A DNA stretch of 21,999 nt from a virus: the IMG/VR virus record IMGVR_UViG_3300030333_006922, positions 1 through 21,999 of that record, one strand, 5' to 3'. This document shows, one piece after another, positions 19,719-21,999 of this stretch. Position 1 is the stretch's first letter. Each line of letters opens with the position of its first letter. The translations under genes and the position numbers were made by a program. Below the pieces are notes generated by a model, which worked only from the letters and a program-made list of their open reading frames with translations, was not told where the DNA came from and searched no databases.

Positions 19719-20513
19719 ATGTCAAATATAGAAACAAATCCCTATGATAAAGTTGCACGAGAGATATTAGACACTGGTTGGTTTGAAGATAGTAAATCAG
19801 ATTATAATTCGATGTTTTTCAAACACGTAACTCATAGTGGAGAATTACATGTTCTTGACATAGGTTCACACTTGGGTCTTTGGGCTTTGAGAATTTTAGA
19901 ATATTCTAAAAATAATAATATCAGTACAAAAATGTTATGCGTAGATCCCTGCATAGATTCAACAGATTCTTTTGAATCTAATACTAGTGAATATTCTTCT
20001 CTAATAGAACATTTTGAGTTGGCGATAACCGATGAAACTGAAAATACTCTTTATATCAAACACCTTGAACAAAACAGTTTAGGTTCAATTCAGATTTCTC
20101 CTATGATTCGAAATACTATAGTTGATGAAATGGCGGTGTCAGGTCCTCCAGGTCCAGATTTGTATCCTAATGAAATAGTTTTAGGTGTTGCTCAGACTGT
20201 GACCGCTCAAAAAATAATAACAGAATATTCTCAAAACATTTCACCATCTTCTTTGAATGCGGTAGTGTGTTATGCCTGTGGTTATGAATATCAGATTTTA
20301 AAATCTTTACAATTTTTGTTTAACTCTAGTCAGCCTATTGCATATATCTTTCAGTTATATGACAACACATTGCAACAATGTGGTTCTTCCTTGAGTGAGG
20401 TATTAAGTTATATGGAATCTCACGGATTTAATTATGAAAAAACAAATTTGCATTATGCAATTTCCCATAACAACAATCATTTGGATCATACTTATTATAC
20501 CTTTTATAAATGA
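19719..20513 (+). CDS. FkbM-like SAM-dependent methyltransferase
   Basis: 264 residues. VLDIGSHLGLWAL (45-57) is SAM motif I and CVDP (74-77) ends the second strand. The overall spacing is that of FkbM O-methyltransferases, which often act on sugars or peptides. The family's late DxEGxE motif is changed to C-Y-A-C-G-Y-E (184-190), keeping only the GxE part. A GPPGPDLYP loop near 142-150 is unusual. It begins one base after the oxygenase stop. It probably methylates the cluster's product, or is altered in substrate or catalysis. Confidence 0.75.
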   Translation: MSNIETNPYDKVAREILDTGWFEDSKSDYNSMFFKHVTHSGELHVLDIGSHLGLWALRILEYSKNNNISTKMLCVDPCIDSTDSFESNTSEYSSLIEHFELAITDETENTLYIKHLEQNSLGSIQISPMIRNTIVDEMAVSGPPGPDLYPNEIVLGVAQTVTAQKIITEYSQNISPSSLNAVVCYACGYEYQILKSLQFLFNSSQPIAYIFQLYDNTLQQCGSSLSEVLSYMESHGFNYEKTNLHYAISHNNNHLDHTYYTFYK

Positions 20514-20524
20514 CTTAAATTAAT

Positions 20525-21952
20525 GTGATTATTGATAAAGACCCTGATAATTTACCTTCATCTACTTTTTGTGCATTGCCTTGGATGCACATCTCTACAA
20601 GACCGAATGGACATATGCGTGTATGTTGTACTGCAAATGCATCTGCCGTTCAAGACAAAGATTCAACAAACAAAACAGTTTCAGAAGCAGGTGTGCTTAG
20701 AAGAGATGACGGCAAACCTGCTAATCTAGCAACAACAAGTTTGCTTGATGCTTGGAACAACGAGTACATGAAGTCGGTTCGCAGAATGATGTTAAAGGGT
20801 GAAAAACCTGATTCATGTCTTAAATGCTTTAAGGAAGAAGATGCAGGTCATAGAAGCAAAAGACAATGGGAAACGGCTAAGTGGGTACATGAACTTGGTC
20901 TGGAAGACATTATTGGTGAGACTCAAGAAGATGGATCCATTCCGCCTAGAGTCAGATATATTGATTTGCGCCTGGGTAGTAAGTGCCAGTTGGCATGTGT
21001 TATGTGTAGTCCTCATGACTCTTCTTCTTGGGTGAAAGAATACAAACAAATTTATCCTGAATTAAAGAATAGCAGATTAAGAGATTCGCAAGAATGGGAA
21101 AAAGACTCTGGTAAGTTAGCATGGTCTGGTGGTTCATATGCTTGGCATAAATCAAATCCTACATTTTGGGATGAGTTTTGGACACAAGTACCTACACTTA
21201 GACAATTGTATTGGGCAGGTGGTGAAGCACTTATAATGAAAGAACATTACATGGTGCTTGAAAAAATCATTGAGATGGGTTATGCAAAGAATATAGAAGT
21301 TCGTTACAACTCAAATGGTCTTGAATGGGATGACCATCTTTTTGACTTGTGGAAAGAGTTTAGAAATGTTATATTTCATTTTAGTATAGACTCATATGAA
21401 GACAAGAATCATTTTATTCGATATCCATCAAATTGGGAACAAGTTATAACTCAATTAGAAACTCTTGACAATTATCCGCATGGAAATCTTAGACTCACTA
21501 CTGCAACAACAATACTTGCTCTTAATATATTTTATTTACCTGACTTCATAAAATGGAAGTTAGAACGTGACTGGAAATTACTGAACAAATTTCCTGCTGG
21601 TGCTGGTATGATAGATTTACATCTCGCATACTGGCCACCTCAATTGAATTGTAAGGTATTGCCTAAGTGGTTTAAACAAGAGGTGACAGAAAAATTTGAA
21701 GACTTCTATCCATGGCTTGAAGAAAACTGGAGAAAGTGTAACGGTGTTTCAGACATAAACTTTGAGCAATGGCGTGAATTGCCGTATGGTATAAAAAGAC
21801 TAGAAGGTCTTGTATCTTTTATGAATTCAGAAGATTGGTCTGAGCGTTTACCCGAAACTGCTGAATGGTGTGGCACGATAGCAAAAAGACGAAAGTTAGA
21901 TTTTCTAAAAATATTTCCTGATTTAGAATGGTTGGAGTGGTATGCAAATTGA
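20525..21952 (+). CDS. radical SAM protein with N-terminal twitch/SPASM cluster (2), GTG start
   Basis: 475 residues. C154-x3-C158-x2-C161 (CQLACVMC) is the radical SAM site, and WAGGEAL follows. The N-terminal C16-x17-C34 and C98-x2-C101 repeat the exact first spacing seen in the 18115 protein (FCALPWMH, PNGHMRVCC, CLKC), so the two are paralogs. GTG at 20525 is needed to keep the FCALPW region; an ATG two bases earlier is followed at once by TGA. Codon use is less AT-biased than the 18115 paralog. The C-terminal third is Trp-rich and unmatched. It overlaps the next gene by 11 bases. Confidence 0.87.
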   Translation: MIIDKDPDNLPSSTFCALPWMHISTRPNGHMRVCCTANASAVQDKDSTNKTVSEAGVLRRDDGKPANLATTSLLDAWNNEYMKSVRRMMLKGEKPDSCLKCFKEEDAGHRSKRQWETAKWVHELGLEDIIGETQEDGSIPPRVRYIDLRLGSKCQLACVMCSPHDSSSWVKEYKQIYPELKNSRLRDSQEWEKDSGKLAWSGGSYAWHKSNPTFWDEFWTQVPTLRQLYWAGGEALIMKEHYMVLEKIIEMGYAKNIEVRYNSNGLEWDDHLFDLWKEFRNVIFHFSIDSYEDKNHFIRYPSNWEQVITQLETLDNYPHGNLRLTTATTILALNIFYLPDFIKWKLERDWKLLNKFPAGAGMIDLHLAYWPPQLNCKVLPKWFKQEVTEKFEDFYPWLEENWRKCNGVSDINFEQWRELPYGIKRLEGLVSFMNSEDWSERLPETAEWCGTIAKRRKLDFLKIFPDLEWLEWYAN

Positions 21953-21999
21953 AATTCCTGAAAAAATTCGTAGATTAAAGCAAAAATATATTGATGAAT
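21942..21999 (+). CDS. start of a further gene (3' partial)
   Basis: ATG at 21942 overlaps the end of the radical SAM gene by 11 bases and stays open for 19 codons to the window edge (MQIEIPEKIRRLKQKYIDE). Only a helical start can be seen. The overlap suggests it belongs to the same transcript. Confidence 0.5.
   Translation, partial: MQIEIPEKIRRLKQKYIDE

Noticed and set aside
1-21999. CRISPR array, insertion sequence, integrase or attachment site.
   Set aside because: No regularly spaced repeats, transposase or recombinase motifs, or tRNA-end duplications were seen.

Overview
The window looks like a piece of a large, AT-rich, T4-like (myovirus) bacteriophage genome of marine type. By eye about two thirds of the bases are A or T. 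Every gene I can support lies on the + strand, packed end to end with ATGA or TAATG overlaps. The evidence for a T4-like phage is: a T4-type RNase H (rnh), a RecB/MGME1-like phage exonuclease, many 30-90 residue phage-type proteins, four tRNA genes between protein genes, TATAAATA late-promoter boxes in gaps, and host-type (sigma70) promoters for other units. The host cannot be named from the sequence. Marine T4-like phages of cyanobacteria, SAR11 or other bacterioplankton are the closest style match (inference).

Region by region. 1-1041: the tail of a GT9-like glycosyltransferase, a small membrane protein, tRNA-Trp and tRNA-Cys, a MazG-like pyrophosphohydrolase and an FmdB-type zinc ribbon. 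1050-1990: a 189-residue unknown protein behind a tandem 10-bp repeat, then about 320 bases without a gene that can fold into nested helices and end in a strong extended -10 promoter. 1988-4818: two promoter units sharing the same promoter words and the leader motif ATTAACCCTTKCC. They carry small early-type genes, including a GIY-YIG-like protein, a DUF6356-like membrane protein with an in-frame TGA, and two tiny Cys-rich proteins. 4830-7800: a long string of very short overlapping genes with late-promoter boxes, tRNA-Asn, tRNA-Arg, and a GC-rich structured RNA just upstream of a small very basic protein.

7810-14238 is more conserved phage core: a late promoter and 5' hairpin ahead of a SleB-type cell-wall hydrolase, a GT4 glycosyltransferase, a 388-residue conserved protein, RNase H, a DUF6433-like protein, a reduced nucleotidyltransferase, an HCDKHVVKM protein, a second FmdB-type protein and the exonuclease.

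14231-21999 is accessory and is the most interesting part. In order it encodes an orphan 264-residue protein, a nitroreductase-like flavoprotein, a carbamoyltransferase, a probable GNAT-like protein, a miniature ANL adenylating enzyme that begins at its P-loop, a radical SAM protein with an N-terminal auxiliary cluster, an IPNS-type 2OG-Fe(II) oxygenase, an FkbM-like methyltransferase and a second radical SAM protein of the same unusual layout. The coupled reading frames suggest one pathway that builds or decorates a small molecule, glycan, nucleobase or peptide. The substrate is unknown, and that reading is inference.
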